NCBI RefSeq assembly: GCF_026000115.1
Contig: NZ_AP026867.1
Location: 6,115,001-6,179,000, forward strand
From: Aureispira anguillae
GTDB taxonomy: Bacteria > Bacteroidota > Bacteroidia > Chitinophagales > Saprospiraceae
Reading direction: 5' to 3'
Length of the DNA: 64,000 nt
Shown here: positions 1 through 9,343 of the stretch, in pieces
Layout: each line of letters opens with the position of its first letter
Numbering within the stretch: position 1 is the stretch's first letter
Position numbers and translations under genes: made by a program
The notes under the pieces: model-generated
Databases searched by the model: none
The model's input: the letters and a program-made list of their open reading frames with translations, nothing else
What the model was told of the DNA's origin: nothing

Positions 1-228
1 TCAACAGAAGATATCATCGCATTTTTGGAAGCGGACGAAGTAGAAAGAATACAAACAAGTTTAACTCCTATAGAACAAACTATTATAGAGCCTACCGAAG
101 AAAATAATGCTGCTCCTGCTGAGCAATCAGCTATGGATAAAGCACTGGAAACGGTTGGTGGCGAAGATTGGATTGATAATTTAACAGATGAGGATTTGGA
201 AGTAGAGGAGGAGGATTTGTTTTTATAA
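1..228 (+). CDS. C-terminal part of an acidic hypothetical protein (5' end outside window)
   Basis: Frame 1 is open from the first base of the window to a TAA at 226-228, so about 75 C-terminal residues are visible and the true start lies upstream. A TTG at 25 is in frame, but nothing marks it as a start. The visible part is very acidic and low in complexity (many Glu and Asp, ending EEEDLFL), with no recognisable fold. It is followed after 29 bases by a Spy/CpxP-like gene in the same direction. In Bacteroidota this often reflects a sigma factor / anti-sigma-like protein / Spy-like operon, so this could be the tail of the anti-sigma-like member. That role is inferred from context only. Confidence 0.6.
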   Translation, partial: STEDIIAFLEADEVERIQTSLTPIEQTIIEPTEENNAAPAEQSAMDKALETVGGEDWIDNLTDEDLEVEEEDLFL

Positions 229-257
229 AACCTAGAATTCTAAGAAAAATAAAAATT

Positions 258-713
258 ATGACAACAAAAATATTTTATGGTTTTCTCTTATTGCTATTGT
301 GTGTGGGAACGGTTAAGGCCCAAGAGCATCGTTCAAAAGAGGAACGCATCAAAGCTGTTAAAGTAGCTTTTATAACAGAGGAATTAGAACTGACGCCTGA
401 GCAATCTCAGGGATTCTGGCCCTTGTACAATGAAATGCAAGAGAAACTGTATGCTTTAAAGCGCCAACATAAAAAAAAGGTGGAACTCGATAAGATGTCA
501 GATGCAGAAATCGAAGCTTTTTTGGAGGAACATTTGAGACTTAGTGAAGAGAAAATTGAATTGCATCGAGCTTATATTCAAAAATTTAAAGCGGTTATTA
601 CTTTACAACAGATTGCAAAATTAACTCGATCAGAACATCGTTTTAGACGAGAATTACTGAAGCGCTCTAAGGAGCGCAGAGAAGGACGTAGAGGAGAATA
701 CCATAAACACTAA
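258..713 (+). CDS. Spy/CpxP-like periplasmic protein
   Basis: This 151-residue protein has an N-terminal signal peptide (about residues 1-22, ending VKAQ). The rest is almost all charged alpha helix. It carries the LTPEQSQGFWPLYNE type of segment seen in Bacteroidota proteins related to Spy/CpxP (LTxxQ-type, heavy-metal sensor/periplasmic chaperone superfamily). The C-terminus is strongly basic (RRELLKRSKERREGRR). Expected location is the periplasm, where relatives bind unfolded envelope proteins or sense stress. It lies 29 bases after an acidic protein gene and is probably cotranscribed with it. The family assignment rests on composition, size and the LTPEQ motif. The exact ligand cannot be read from the sequence. 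Confidence 0.65.
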   Translation: MTTKIFYGFLLLLLCVGTVKAQEHRSKEERIKAVKVAFITEELELTPEQSQGFWPLYNEMQEKLYALKRQHKKKVELDKMSDAEIEAFLEEHLRLSEEKIELHRAYIQKFKAVITLQQIAKLTRSEHRFRRELLKRSKERREGRRGEYHKH

Positions 714-725
714 TACTAGATTAAT

Positions 726-777
726 AATTGAAGATTTGAAATGTAACCTAGAATTGGACATTTTCAAATCTTCAATT
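726..777. terminator. Inverted repeat at a convergent junction (bidirectional terminator-like)
   Basis: Arms 726-744 and 758-777 pair over 19 positions with one bulged base, leaving a 13-base loop. It sits between the stop codons of the Spy-like gene (+) and the DUF4249 gene (-), so it could end both transcripts. There is no clean T-run beside it. The arm core GATTTGAAAATGT recurs in the hairpin at 62031-62073, also at a convergent junction. Confidence 0.6.
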
Positions 778-787
778 GTAAATAATT

Positions 788-1600
788 TTAGGGTACAACA
801 AATGTTATCTTATCCTTGCTCCATGCACTAAAATAGCCTAAGGCACCTTCCGAAAAATTAGTGGTTGGGTTGGCAGGAGCTGCACTTGCAAAACCTGCTC
901 CAGCAATAGCATCACCCAATGTTTTAAAATAAAGATGTGTGGGCTGATCTATACTTCCAAATTCTATTATTGCCGTATCTCCTTGCTCAAAACTTTTAAA
1001 GGTTGTAAAAGAACGTGTATCAATTCCATCACTTAGACCATCATCTGCAATTCTATAATCGGTTATATATTTCGACTCTGTAGAATCATAATAGGTGGTA
1101 TTAATGGCATAATAATTGGCAATATTGGCTGGATCTGTATAGTTGACAAATACCCAGTACTTTGGAGGACCAGAAGAGCCACCCCCTAAAAAACTACCAC
1201 GATCTTGCACTGTACAACTGTCAATAGGGGTCATGGGAGGCATGGTTGATTCTGCTGTAAATGTATTCCCATCAACAACAACAGATAACGTATAAGTATT
1301 TCCTATTGTTCCAATCAAATTAGACCCTTTGTAGATGCCATCGCCTTGGTGATTTAAGACCTCGCTATTGCCTAACTGATCTGAGATGGTTGCTATTGCA
1401 TTGGTTAATGCAGGAGAGGATGAATTATCATAAAAACTACTGGTCCAAGTTGCCTTGATATAACAAAAAGAATCATTTTCGATATAGGCTTCAAAAACAG
1501 GGAGAGGATTAGCAGTGTTCAAATCCACGTCAATTACTTTTTCACAACTTGTCGTGAATAGATAAAAGGCTAATAAACTAATTATTATATTAAATTTCAT
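788..1600 (-). CDS. DUF4249-type lipoprotein
   Basis: This 270-residue protein has a lipoprotein signal peptide with the modified cysteine at about residue 19 (LFTTSC). The pattern after it (CEKVIDVDLN...PVFEAYI, then beta-rich sequence with a TYTLSV segment) matches the DUF4249 family. In Bacteroidota these lipoproteins are usually encoded directly beside a TonB-dependent receptor and are thought to work with it at the outer membrane. That is the case here: the gene starts 41 bases after the stop of the upstream receptor gene on the same strand, which suggests one operon. The substrate is unknown. It could be a surface-exposed accessory or binding protein. Confidence 0.75.
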   Translation of the reverse strand: MKFNIIISLLAFYLFTTSCEKVIDVDLNTANPLPVFEAYIENDSFCYIKATWTSSFYDNSSSPALTNAIATISDQLGNSEVLNHQGDGIYKGSNLIGTIGNTYTLSVVVDGNTFTAESTMPPMTPIDSCTVQDRGSFLGGGSSGPPKYWVFVNYTDPANIANYYAINTTYYDSTESKYITDYRIADDGLSDGIDTRSFTTFKSFEQGDTAIIEFGSIDQPTHLYFKTLGDAIAGAGFASAAPANPTTNFSEGALGYFSAWSKDKITFVVP

Positions 1601-1641
1601 TGTTTTCTTATTTTGATAATCAGTATTCTAGGAAAGGGGTG

Positions 1642-3957
1642 TTAAAAAGAGAAGTTCCAAGTAACAGTGGGAACAATACCAAATAAACTCAATTGTACTG
1701 CATCTGTTTTAGTAGGATCGGTGTCATTTGGTCTAAAATCAACAGAATATGGATTATACTGATTGTATACATTGTATATTCCTACCGTGAAGCTAGACTG
1801 GAATTTACGAGTTGGCTTATTTCGGAAAGTCACCGCTACATCTAAGCGATGAGCAGCAGGCATTCTATAGCCATTACGCTCTGTGAAATAACTTATTTTT
1901 TGACCATTGATTTGATATTTGCCACTAGGGAAAGTTACAGCATTACCAGTTTGATAAATCCAAGCTAGAGAAAATACCCAACGTTTTTTGAGTTCATAGG
2001 TTCCAACAATAGCAATATCATGCGTACGATCTTGTTTGGCTGGATAAGGGTTTCCTCTGTTAATTTCATCAAATTTGTATTCTGTCTTGGATAGGGTATA
2101 ACTAACCCAGCCATTAAACCCACCAAATTTAGCTTGTACCAACAGCTCTGCTCCATAAGACCATCCTACACCATTTAAAATTTGACTTTCAATTTTGCTG
2201 TTTAATAAAATATCTGCTCCATTTTCATAGTCTACTTGGTTTTGTAAGTATTTGTAGTAACCTTCTAAACCAATCGTTAATTGGTCTTTTAAAAAGGATT
2301 GTTTCACTCCTAAACTAATTTGATCCGCAATTTGTGGCTTTACATTATTGGTACTTGGAATCCACATATCATTAGGAGCAGCAGCAGTACTGTTGCTTAA
2401 TAAATGGACATACTGATGAATTCTGTGGTAGCCAAACTCAAGCGCAGTGGTTTTGTGTGCTTGATAGGTAAGCGCTAATCGAGGTTCTAATCCCCAATAG
2501 GTTTGGATGTGTTCCAGAGGTTTATAGTTGGTCGTATCTGTTATATTATTGGAAGCATCAAAGGTATAAATATCACCAGGACCAAATTGATTAAATAAAG
2601 AAAAACGAAGACCATAAACGGCTTTTAATTTGTCGGTTAGCTGAATTTCATGTCCAATATAAACACCACTCTCTGTAGCGTGTTTTTTGTCAGCGATCAA
2701 ACTATTGATGTTATCATTTGACGAACGCAATTGGCTAGGTTGAAATTGATGGTAGGTCACATTAAATCCAAAACGGAAGGTGTTTTTAGGATTTAGATAA
2801 TAGCTATAATCTTGCTTAAGTGCAAAATCACGAATTCCTGCTTCGATCGTAAAATCATCTCCAGAACGACCAATTTTGTAACCGTAATAATAGTCGCTAA
2901 AGAAAAAGGAAGTATTGGCAAATAGTTTTTCATTAAAGGTATGATTCCAACGCAACGTAACAGTATAGTTGCCATAATTGAGACCAAAATTACCAAAACT
3001 AAAGTTATCACGCCCTGCATATCCTGAAACAAAAAGCCGATCTTTTTCTCCAAAACTATAATTGGCTTTTAGATTTAGATCCCAGAAACCAAGCCCCAAT
3101 TGGCCAAAACGCTTAGGATCAACGACCCGCATTAATAAATCTAGATAAGTAGCACGTCCAGAAAGAATAAAAGAGCCTTTATTTTTTACAATAGGACCTT
3201 CAAAGGTTAGCCGAGAAGAGATCAAGCCCAAGCCACCAGACAATCCAAATTTTTTCTTATTTCCATTCTTCATATAAATATCCAATACAGAAGAAGCACG
3301 ACCGCCGTATTGAGCAGGAATTCCACCTTTATAAATCGTAAGATCTTTGAGTGCATCAGAGTTAAATACAGAAAAGAAACCTAAAAAATGAGAAGGATTA
3401 TAGACCACGGCTTCATCTAAGAGAATTAAATTTTGATCGGGTTTACCTCCTCGAACCGTTAGCCCTGTACTACCTTCACTGGCTGAACTAATCCCTGGCA
3501 ATAATTGTATACTTTTAAGAATGTCTTTTTCGCCCATAAATACAGGAAGCGTTTCTAGTTTTTTTACATTGATTTTGGTTGTTCCTACGCCTGCATCTTG
3601 CATCATTACATCATCTTTATCTGCTTTTACAACGACCTCTTCTATGTCTTTGGCGCCAGTTCCCAACTCTAAGGTTAGGGTCTGATTTTCCTGCAAATTA
3701 ACCTCAACTTCTTTGGCTTGATAACCAATATAACTAACAATTAGCTTATAGTTTCCTTTGTCTAAGGTCAAAGAATAAAAGCCATAAATATTGGTTGATG
3801 CTCCTAAACTTGTTCCGTCAACAACTATAGTTGCGCCAATTAGCTCTTCTCCCGAATCAGCATCTTTGACATAACCACTAATGGTTGCTTTCTCTTGTGC
3901 ATAGAGCCCCGAATAGCCAATCAGACTACATAAAATTAGTGTTATCCAGATTTTCAT
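1642..3957 (-). CDS. TonB-dependent outer-membrane receptor with carboxypeptidase-like N-domain
   Basis: This 771-residue protein has a signal peptide (about 1-20). A CarboxypepD_reg-like beta domain follows (about 22-110, starting ATISGYVKDADSGEELIGA), then a plug domain (about 115-225, with LPVFMGEKDILKSIQLLPG and the VRGG motif). The remainder is a long beta-barrel ending in an aromatic residue (WNFSF), as expected for an outer-membrane porin. These receptors take up a bound ligand using TonB energy. The barrel resembles the FecA-like rather than the SusC class, since length is under 800 residues and no SusD gene is nearby. It is followed by a DUF4249 lipoprotein gene, its usual partner. 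A LytS/LytTR pair is divergently transcribed upstream and could regulate it. The ligand is not predictable. Confidence 0.88.
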   Translation of the reverse strand: MKIWITLILCSLIGYSGLYAQEKATISGYVKDADSGEELIGATIVVDGTSLGASTNIYGFYSLTLDKGNYKLIVSYIGYQAKEVEVNLQENQTLTLELGTGAKDIEEVVVKADKDDVMMQDAGVGTTKINVKKLETLPVFMGEKDILKSIQLLPGISSASEGSTGLTVRGGKPDQNLILLDEAVVYNPSHFLGFFSVFNSDALKDLTIYKGGIPAQYGGRASSVLDIYMKNGNKKKFGLSGGLGLISSRLTFEGPIVKNKGSFILSGRATYLDLLMRVVDPKRFGQLGLGFWDLNLKANYSFGEKDRLFVSGYAGRDNFSFGNFGLNYGNYTVTLRWNHTFNEKLFANTSFFFSDYYYGYKIGRSGDDFTIEAGIRDFALKQDYSYYLNPKNTFRFGFNVTYHQFQPSQLRSSNDNINSLIADKKHATESGVYIGHEIQLTDKLKAVYGLRFSLFNQFGPGDIYTFDASNNITDTTNYKPLEHIQTYWGLEPRLALTYQAHKTTALEFGYHRIHQYVHLLSNSTAAAPNDMWIPSTNNVKPQIADQISLGVKQSFLKDQLTIGLEGYYKYLQNQVDYENGADILLNSKIESQILNGVGWSYGAELLVQAKFGGFNGWVSYTLSKTEYKFDEINRGNPYPAKQDRTHDIAIVGTYELKKRWVFSLAWIYQTGNAVTFPSGKYQINGQKISYFTERNGYRMPAAHRLDVAVTFRNKPTRKFQSSFTVGIYNVYNQYNPYSVDFRPNDTDPTKTDAVQLSLFGIVPTVTWNFSF

Positions 3958-4228
3958 AGTAATTTTAATTTGTACAAATTATAGTTATAGAGTGAAGTGG
4001 TGTGTGGTTGGTTGTTGTATATTCTATACTTCATTTATGTATAGCTTATTCAGTTCCAAGTTTCCTGTATAAATAAACAGGAAAAACCAAAAATGGGTTT
4101 GGTACGAAAGTCATACTTTTTTAGAGCTAAAACAAATTAATTCTATTTCTTTGGTTTTTTTCTCTATAAAACCCCTATTTCTTTCAATATTAACGTTTTT
4201 GCTAAATCTAAAAATAAGCTAATTGCGT

Positions 4229-5293
4229 ATGAGGCATATTAAATCAAGGTATAAAGAATTATTGGTTTGGACGGCTTATTTTTTGTTTCTTTTCTCTTTT
4301 GCTCATGACAATTGGGGAACCTTGCGGAATGGGGCAGAGGTTTCTTTGTTTATGGTTGGGGTGCATGCTACAATTTTTTATACAAACTACTATATCTTGA
4401 TGCCGTTGACGTTTGCCAAAAGAAAATACTTCCTTTTTATCTTAGGAAGTATAGCCTTTGCAATGTGCTGGATAGGGATGACGTACTCTATTTTTAGTTG
4501 GGCTTTTCATTCGGGCTATTGGATTTCTCCAGAAGAATTAAAATCATTCAGACATTTTCAACATTTTTTAGAATTAGAACAACTTTGGACGGCTAGGGTT
4601 AGTTTGAGTGGACTCAATGTTTTTTTTGTAAGCATTCTTTATTTTTATGCAGAACAAGACAAAAAATTAACAGCGCAAATGTGGGCATTGGAACATGAGA
4701 AGGTTAGAGCAGAAGTTAAATTGCTAAGAATGCAAATTAATCCTCATTTTTTATTTAATGCCTTAAATAATATTTATGCCCAAGCTGTTTTGGAAGGGAG
4801 CAAAGTTGCAGATTCTATTCATAAACTTTCGGGCTTATTAAGGTATACCTTGTATGATTGTGATACCGACGAAGTTGCTTTAGTTAAAGAAATAGAATAC
4901 ATTGATAATTATATTGATTTACAAGAATTAAAAGAAGCAGCTTTGGATGCTGTAGAACTGAGGGTTGATGGCAATATTATAGCTGCTAAGATTGCACCCA
5001 TGATATTAATTCCCTTTATTGAGAATGCATTTAAGCATGGAGATATTTGGGATGGGGGATGGATAAAAATAGAAATTAGAGCTGTAAAAAATTTGATTGA
5101 GTTTAGCTGTATCAATTCTATTGCATCTGTTCATAAAGAAAAAGACGTAGCTTCTGGGATTGGACTGAAAAATGTCAAAAAAAGATTAAAATTAAATTAT
5201 CCAGAACGGCATCGATTAAGAATTTATAATAGAGAAAATGAATTTGAGATTAATTTAAAAATAACGAATGCGTATAACTTGCCTAATCATTGA
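4229..5293 (+). CDS. LytS-family sensor histidine kinase
   Basis: This 354-residue protein has four predicted membrane helices in the N-terminal 140 residues and a short linker helix. The His_kinase domain carries phospho-acceptor His about 173 in the motif NPHFLFNA, and a HATPase region follows with N-box NAFKHG and G-box GIGLKNVKK. An in-frame TTG lies two codons earlier, but the ATG at 4229 is the more likely start. The 3' end overlaps the next gene by 26 bases, so kinase and regulator are translationally coupled. The signal sensed is unknown because the N-terminal region is all membrane helices without an extra sensor domain. It is divergent from the TonB receptor, with a 271-base gap between them. 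Confidence 0.88.
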   Translation: MRHIKSRYKELLVWTAYFLFLFSFAHDNWGTLRNGAEVSLFMVGVHATIFYTNYYILMPLTFAKRKYFLFILGSIAFAMCWIGMTYSIFSWAFHSGYWISPEELKSFRHFQHFLELEQLWTARVSLSGLNVFFVSILYFYAEQDKKLTAQMWALEHEKVRAEVKLLRMQINPHFLFNALNNIYAQAVLEGSKVADSIHKLSGLLRYTLYDCDTDEVALVKEIEYIDNYIDLQELKEAALDAVELRVDGNIIAAKIAPMILIPFIENAFKHGDIWDGGWIKIEIRAVKNLIEFSCINSIASVHKEKDVASGIGLKNVKKRLKLNYPERHRLRIYNRENEFEINLKITNAYNLPNH

Positions 5294-5984
5294 TGATGAA
5301 CAGCCTGCTAGGGAATTACTAAAGAGTTATGTTGAGAAAATTGAAACTCTAGATTTAGTTGGGTCTTGCAAAAGCCCTTTGGATGCTCTAAGCATTATTC
5401 AAAAACAATCTATTGATTTGCTTTTGTTGGATATTCAAATGCCTGATTTGAAAGGAACAGATTTGTTGCGTTGTATTACAGGGCAACAGCCTTTGGTTAT
5501 TTTTACAACGGCTTATCAGGAATATGCAATTGAGGGCTATGAGCTGGATATTGTCGATTATATGCTCAAACCGATTAGCTTTGATCGTTTTTTAAAAGGA
5601 ATCCAAAAAGTTTTAGAGCACAAACAATGGATGGATTATAAGCAGCAAAATTTAGCGTCTGTGCCACCTTCTCTAGAAAAGGATTACATTGTATTAAAGG
5701 CTAATCAAAAGCTGCATAGAGTGCAATTTAATGAGATTTTATACATAGAAGGGATGAAGGAGTATGTTGTTTTTTATACGACAGAACTTCGATTGGTTAT
5801 TCATGCTTCTTTAAAATCCCTAGAACAGCGACTGCCTCAAGATCAATTCTTTAGAGTACATAAATCTTATATCGTGAATAAGAATAAAGTTTCTAATATG
5901 TTTGGTAATCAGTTGTTTATAGGCGGTGAGTATATTCCGATTGGCTATTCTTATAAGCAAATTACGTTAAAAAAAATCTTTTAA
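5268..5984 (+). CDS. LytTR-family response regulator
   Basis: This 238-residue protein has a receiver domain (about 1-120) with the acidic pocket (IIDDE), phospho-acceptor Asp about 55 (LLLLDIQMPD) and conserved Lys about 101 (MLKPI). A LytTR DNA-binding domain follows (about 140-238, with FFRVHKSYIVN). The ATG lies inside the 3' end of the kinase gene, a 26-base overlap that marks the pair as one unit. LytTR regulators bind direct-repeat sites upstream of target genes. Their targets here are unknown, but the divergent TonB receptor/DUF4249 operon is a reasonable candidate. This is a standard two-domain member with no missing key residue. Confidence 0.9.
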   Translation: MRITCLIIDDEQPARELLKSYVEKIETLDLVGSCKSPLDALSIIQKQSIDLLLLDIQMPDLKGTDLLRCITGQQPLVIFTTAYQEYAIEGYELDIVDYMLKPISFDRFLKGIQKVLEHKQWMDYKQQNLASVPPSLEKDYIVLKANQKLHRVQFNEILYIEGMKEYVVFYTTELRLVIHASLKSLEQRLPQDQFFRVHKSYIVNKNKVSNMFGNQLFIGGEYIPIGYSYKQITLKKIF

Positions 5985-6105
5985 TAGTTGTTGAAGGAAA
6001 TGGATTTGGTGTAGGCAAGCAAAAGAGACCTACTTCGTTGTTGGCTCGATAAATGAGCAGTAGCGGAACACAACTGACTTATTATTAATTTAATCAACAG
6101 GCTAT

Positions 6106-6981
6106 ATGAATGAAAATATATTAGATCACCAAGGGATTAGGAAAGGTCCCCCTAGACCGTTGAATTTTTTTACAAAAATACAAGTTTTGTTTGGAGGATT
6201 TGGGGTACAGTTTGGTGCAGTTTTTTTTTGGTTTGGGATGATTTTTACACTGATTTTTGTTGGTCAATCTGAATGTATCCATTGGTTTAGTTCTGATGGA
6301 AATTGGGTTCAGTCGGAGGGGCTTTTACTAGAGATTGAAGAAACGAATGTAGAAGTAAATGAAGAAACAATTTACCAATACACTTTTTCTTATAATGTAG
6401 AAGGGCAGTCTTTTCAAGGCATTTCCAATGGTTCATATAGTGGAATGTTAGAGGGGAATCTAACAACTATAGAGTATAAATCTGATAATCCTATTCGTGC
6501 TCGCATTGTAGGAATGACGACAGAAGTATTTCCTAGTTGGGTTGTTTTTGTATTAGTTTTTCCATTCTTGGGCTTGATCTTTATTTTAGGTGGATTCCGT
6601 GCCAATTGGAAAGCATTACATCTAATTATAAATGGTGTATTTACACGAGGGAAAATGTTAGGCTATAAAGCAACTAATACAGAGATTAATGATCAAACCG
6701 TTTATGCTTATGAGTTTGAGTTTAGCGTTAGAGGAAAAAAATACATCTCTAAATGTAAGACTCATTTAACGGAAAGGGTGGAAGATGAAGAATTAGAGAA
6801 AATAATATATGACTTAAACGATCCTAATACGAATTGCGTTTATGATGCCATTGCCGCAGCTCCTAAAATTGATCAATTTGGGAAATTAGAAGAATCTGGG
6901 GTAGGAGCATTGGTTTATTTGCTGAGTACAATTATTGGGCTTCTAGTTAATGGAGTAATTTATTGGTGGCTGTATCTATAA
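6106..6981 (+). CDS. Membrane protein with two DUF3592-like domains
   Basis: This 291-residue protein contains two related beta-rich units. The first is about 65-135 (YQYTFSYNVEGQSFQG, then a Tyr-Lys-Ser-Asp-Asn-Pro segment). The second is about 185-250 (YAYEFEFSVRGKKYIS, then YDLNDPN). Each is flanked by hydrophobic helices: about 30-50, 145-165 and 270-290. The arrangement (helix, extracytoplasmic beta unit with a VxYxxxNP-like element, helix) is that of DUF3592 proteins, here duplicated. The function of the family is unknown. The gene stands alone after the LytTR regulator, with a 121-base spacer, and ends at a strong convergent terminator. The DUF3592 assignment is from pattern recognition only. 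Confidence 0.6.
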   Translation: MNENILDHQGIRKGPPRPLNFFTKIQVLFGGFGVQFGAVFFWFGMIFTLIFVGQSECIHWFSSDGNWVQSEGLLLEIEETNVEVNEETIYQYTFSYNVEGQSFQGISNGSYSGMLEGNLTTIEYKSDNPIRARIVGMTTEVFPSWVVFVLVFPFLGLIFILGGFRANWKALHLIINGVFTRGKMLGYKATNTEINDQTVYAYEFEFSVRGKKYISKCKTHLTERVEDEELEKIIYDLNDPNTNCVYDAIAAAPKIDQFGKLEESGVGALVYLLSTIIGLLVNGVIYWWLYL

Positions 6982-7000
6982 GTTATTATTTATATTTATG

Positions 7001-7038
7001 AAAAAAAGAGTGCTCCACGTAGAACACTCTTTTTTTTA
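7001..7038. terminator. Bidirectional terminator with a degenerate parS-like core
   Basis: An A-run, a GAGTG(C/T)TC / GAACACTC stem and a T-run form a symmetrical Rho-independent terminator. It lies between the DUF3592 gene (+) and the M1 peptidase gene (-). The stem centre, 7011-7026 (TGCTCCACGTAGAACA), matches 14 of 16 positions of the palindrome TGTTCCACGTGGAACA found intact at 10700 and 10744. Confidence 0.8.
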
Positions 7039-7040
7039 TT

Positions 7041-9311
7041 TTATCTGCCTTGGTATAATTCAAAGTGGGTAGGTTGCGAACGAGCTGGAAAGTAGTTGTT
7101 GCTTCGATCTGTATCAGCCGTTTCTAAATAAGGATCTAGTACAATCTCTTTTAATTCCTTTTGGGAAACAAAAACTTTTGAAACTTGATCTGCCCGTTGT
7201 TTCCAAATTTCAGCAGGGATATAATGAACATCAGAGCTTCCATCAACGTATTTTAGTTCAAGGATAATTGGCATCACTAAGCCACCTTTATTATTAAATT
7301 TAACTTCATAATAATTATAAGCTCCATCCAATAATTCCTTTTCTTCTTTGCTTAACCCTTTCAAGTAAAACTCACTTAATTGTTTCTGGCGGTCAGTGAT
7401 TCTGTATTTATCACGATCATTGTATTTATCTCTTAATTCAGGGTGTTTTTCCATCAATGTCTGCTTCACTGCTTTATCCTCATTATTGCGAATATTAGAA
7501 ATTCCACGAGGTGCTTTGGCATCCCATTTCTTTTGAATCATTACTTCCTTTTGAGGATCATGGCTGTTTAATTGGTACCATTTAACCGCATCAATTGAAA
7601 TATCAACATGATCTGTAGTATAGAACCAACCCCTCCAAAACCAGTCTAAATCTACACCAGATGCATCTTCCATGGTACGGAAAAAATCAGCAGGAGAGGG
7701 ATGCTTAAATTTCCAGCGATTAGAATATTCCTTAAATGCATGGTCAAACAATTCTCTACCCATAATTGTTTCTCTCAAAATATTTAAAGCAGTTGCGGGT
7801 TTGCCATAAGCATTGTTTCCAAATTGTAAAATGGATTCAGAATTAGACATGATTGGAACAATATTATTTTTGTCTCCACGCATGTAGTCAACAATTTTTT
7901 CAGCAGGCCCTCTTCTTGAAGGAAAATCACGTTCCCATTCGCACTCCGTTAAATATTGCAAAAAGGTGTTTAATCCCTCATCCATCCATGTCCATTGGCG
8001 TTCATCAGAATTGACAATCATTGGAAAATAGTTGTGTCCAACTTCATGAATAATTACTCCAATCATACGATATTTTAATCGTTCAGAGTAAGAACCATCA
8101 GGGCGTGGACGTCCAAAGTTGAAGCAAATCATGGGGTATTCCATCCCTGTGAAATTGGCATGAGTAGAAATGGCAGTAGGATAGGGGTAGTCAAAAGTGT
8201 ACTTAGAATAAACTTTTAAAGTATGTACAATAGCACGAGTAGAGTATTGTTCCCATAATGGATTTCCTTCTTTGGGGTAATAAGACATAGCCATAACTGT
8301 ACGATTTCCAAAGTTAACCCCTTGAGCATCCCAGATGAATTTACGAGAAGAACAGAAACCAAAGTCACGAACATTTTCAGCTTTAAATACCCAAGTTTTT
8401 TTTGCTTTAGATTTGCCTTTTTCAATCTCTTTTGCTTCCTCTTCTGTGGTAATCATAAGTGGCTTGTCTGCTGTCTTTGCAGCTTCGAGTCGTTTGAGTT
8501 GTGTGGAACTTAATACCTCTTTTGCGTTTTGTAAGACACCTGTAGCACCTACCGTGTGATCTGCGGGAGCAGTGATGGCAACTTTGTAATCACCAAAAGA
8601 AAGCGTGAATTCTCCTCGTCCTAAAAACTGTTTGTTTTGCCATCCATCCGTTTCATTATATGCACACATTCTAGGATAAAATTGTGCAATGTGATACATA
8701 TAGTTGTCTTCATTAGGAAAAAACTCATAACCTGAACGACCTCCATAAGTTCCTCCATCATTGATATTATACCACCATTTGATGTTAAAAGATAGAGTAC
8801 CTTTGGATTTTAAAGGTTGGTCTAAATCTATACGCATCATTGTTTTGTTGATGGTGTAGTTTAGTTTAGTTCCCTTTTTGTCAGTGACAGATTCTATCTT
8901 AAATCCTCCATCAAAGTCGTTATGCCAAGTTGATTTTATTTCATGAAACCCCATTTCTTTACGAACATTAGTAGGGCGAGTTACCTGAGCATCTGAATTT
9001 AGTGCACGAACATTTTGGTCCAATTGAATCCATAAATAGCTGAGTGCATCAGGTGAATTGTTATAATAAGTAATCGTTTCTTCACCTAAGATACGCTGTT
9101 TTTTATCATCAATTTCAATTTTCATATCATAGTCAGCACGTTGTTGCCAATACTCATGACCAGGAGCCCCCGCTGCATTTCTATAAGTGGTAGGGGTAGG
9201 AAGTTCTTGATATAATTGTTGAAACTTTGTAGCTCCTTGCGTAGGATCTTGAGCATTTGAAATGGAAAAAATACTCATGCAGAATAAAAAGAAAAGAAGT
9301 TTTTTTAGCAT
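7041..9311 (-). CDS. M1-family zinc metallopeptidase, exported
   Basis: This 756-residue protein has a signal peptide (about 1-20, ending SISNAQ). Beta-rich N-terminal sequence is followed by a gluzincin catalytic domain. HEVGH is at about 422-426, with the third zinc ligand Glu about 445 (WMDEG), giving the exact HEXXH-x18-E spacing of M1. GMEYP (about 389-393) corresponds to the GxMEN exopeptidase motif, here in variant form, so strict aminopeptidase activity is not certain. The protein should act in the periplasm or at the cell surface on peptides. It is encoded 32 bases downstream of a HupE-like gene on the same strand, an arrangement I recall from other Bacteroidota. No C-terminal T9SS domain is evident. 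Confidence 0.9.
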   Translation of the reverse strand: MLKKLLFFLFCMSIFSISNAQDPTQGATKFQQLYQELPTPTTYRNAAGAPGHEYWQQRADYDMKIEIDDKKQRILGEETITYYNNSPDALSYLWIQLDQNVRALNSDAQVTRPTNVRKEMGFHEIKSTWHNDFDGGFKIESVTDKKGTKLNYTINKTMMRIDLDQPLKSKGTLSFNIKWWYNINDGGTYGGRSGYEFFPNEDNYMYHIAQFYPRMCAYNETDGWQNKQFLGRGEFTLSFGDYKVAITAPADHTVGATGVLQNAKEVLSSTQLKRLEAAKTADKPLMITTEEEAKEIEKGKSKAKKTWVFKAENVRDFGFCSSRKFIWDAQGVNFGNRTVMAMSYYPKEGNPLWEQYSTRAIVHTLKVYSKYTFDYPYPTAISTHANFTGMEYPMICFNFGRPRPDGSYSERLKYRMIGVIIHEVGHNYFPMIVNSDERQWTWMDEGLNTFLQYLTECEWERDFPSRRGPAEKIVDYMRGDKNNIVPIMSNSESILQFGNNAYGKPATALNILRETIMGRELFDHAFKEYSNRWKFKHPSPADFFRTMEDASGVDLDWFWRGWFYTTDHVDISIDAVKWYQLNSHDPQKEVMIQKKWDAKAPRGISNIRNNEDKAVKQTLMEKHPELRDKYNDRDKYRITDRQKQLSEFYLKGLSKEEKELLDGAYNYYEVKFNNKGGLVMPIILELKYVDGSSDVHYIPAEIWKQRADQVSKVFVSQKELKEIVLDPYLETADTDRSNNYFPARSQPTHFELYQGR

Positions 9312-9343
9312 GTCTATTGTTTTATCTTTTTTTAATAGAAAAT

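Noticed and set aside
25-228. A complete 67-residue gene starting at TTG 25
   Set aside because: The frame is open to the window edge, so it is the tail of a longer gene.
5985-6105. Small RNA or riboswitch in the spacer before the DUF3592 gene
   Set aside because: Only short 4-5 base pairings are visible; no known motif.
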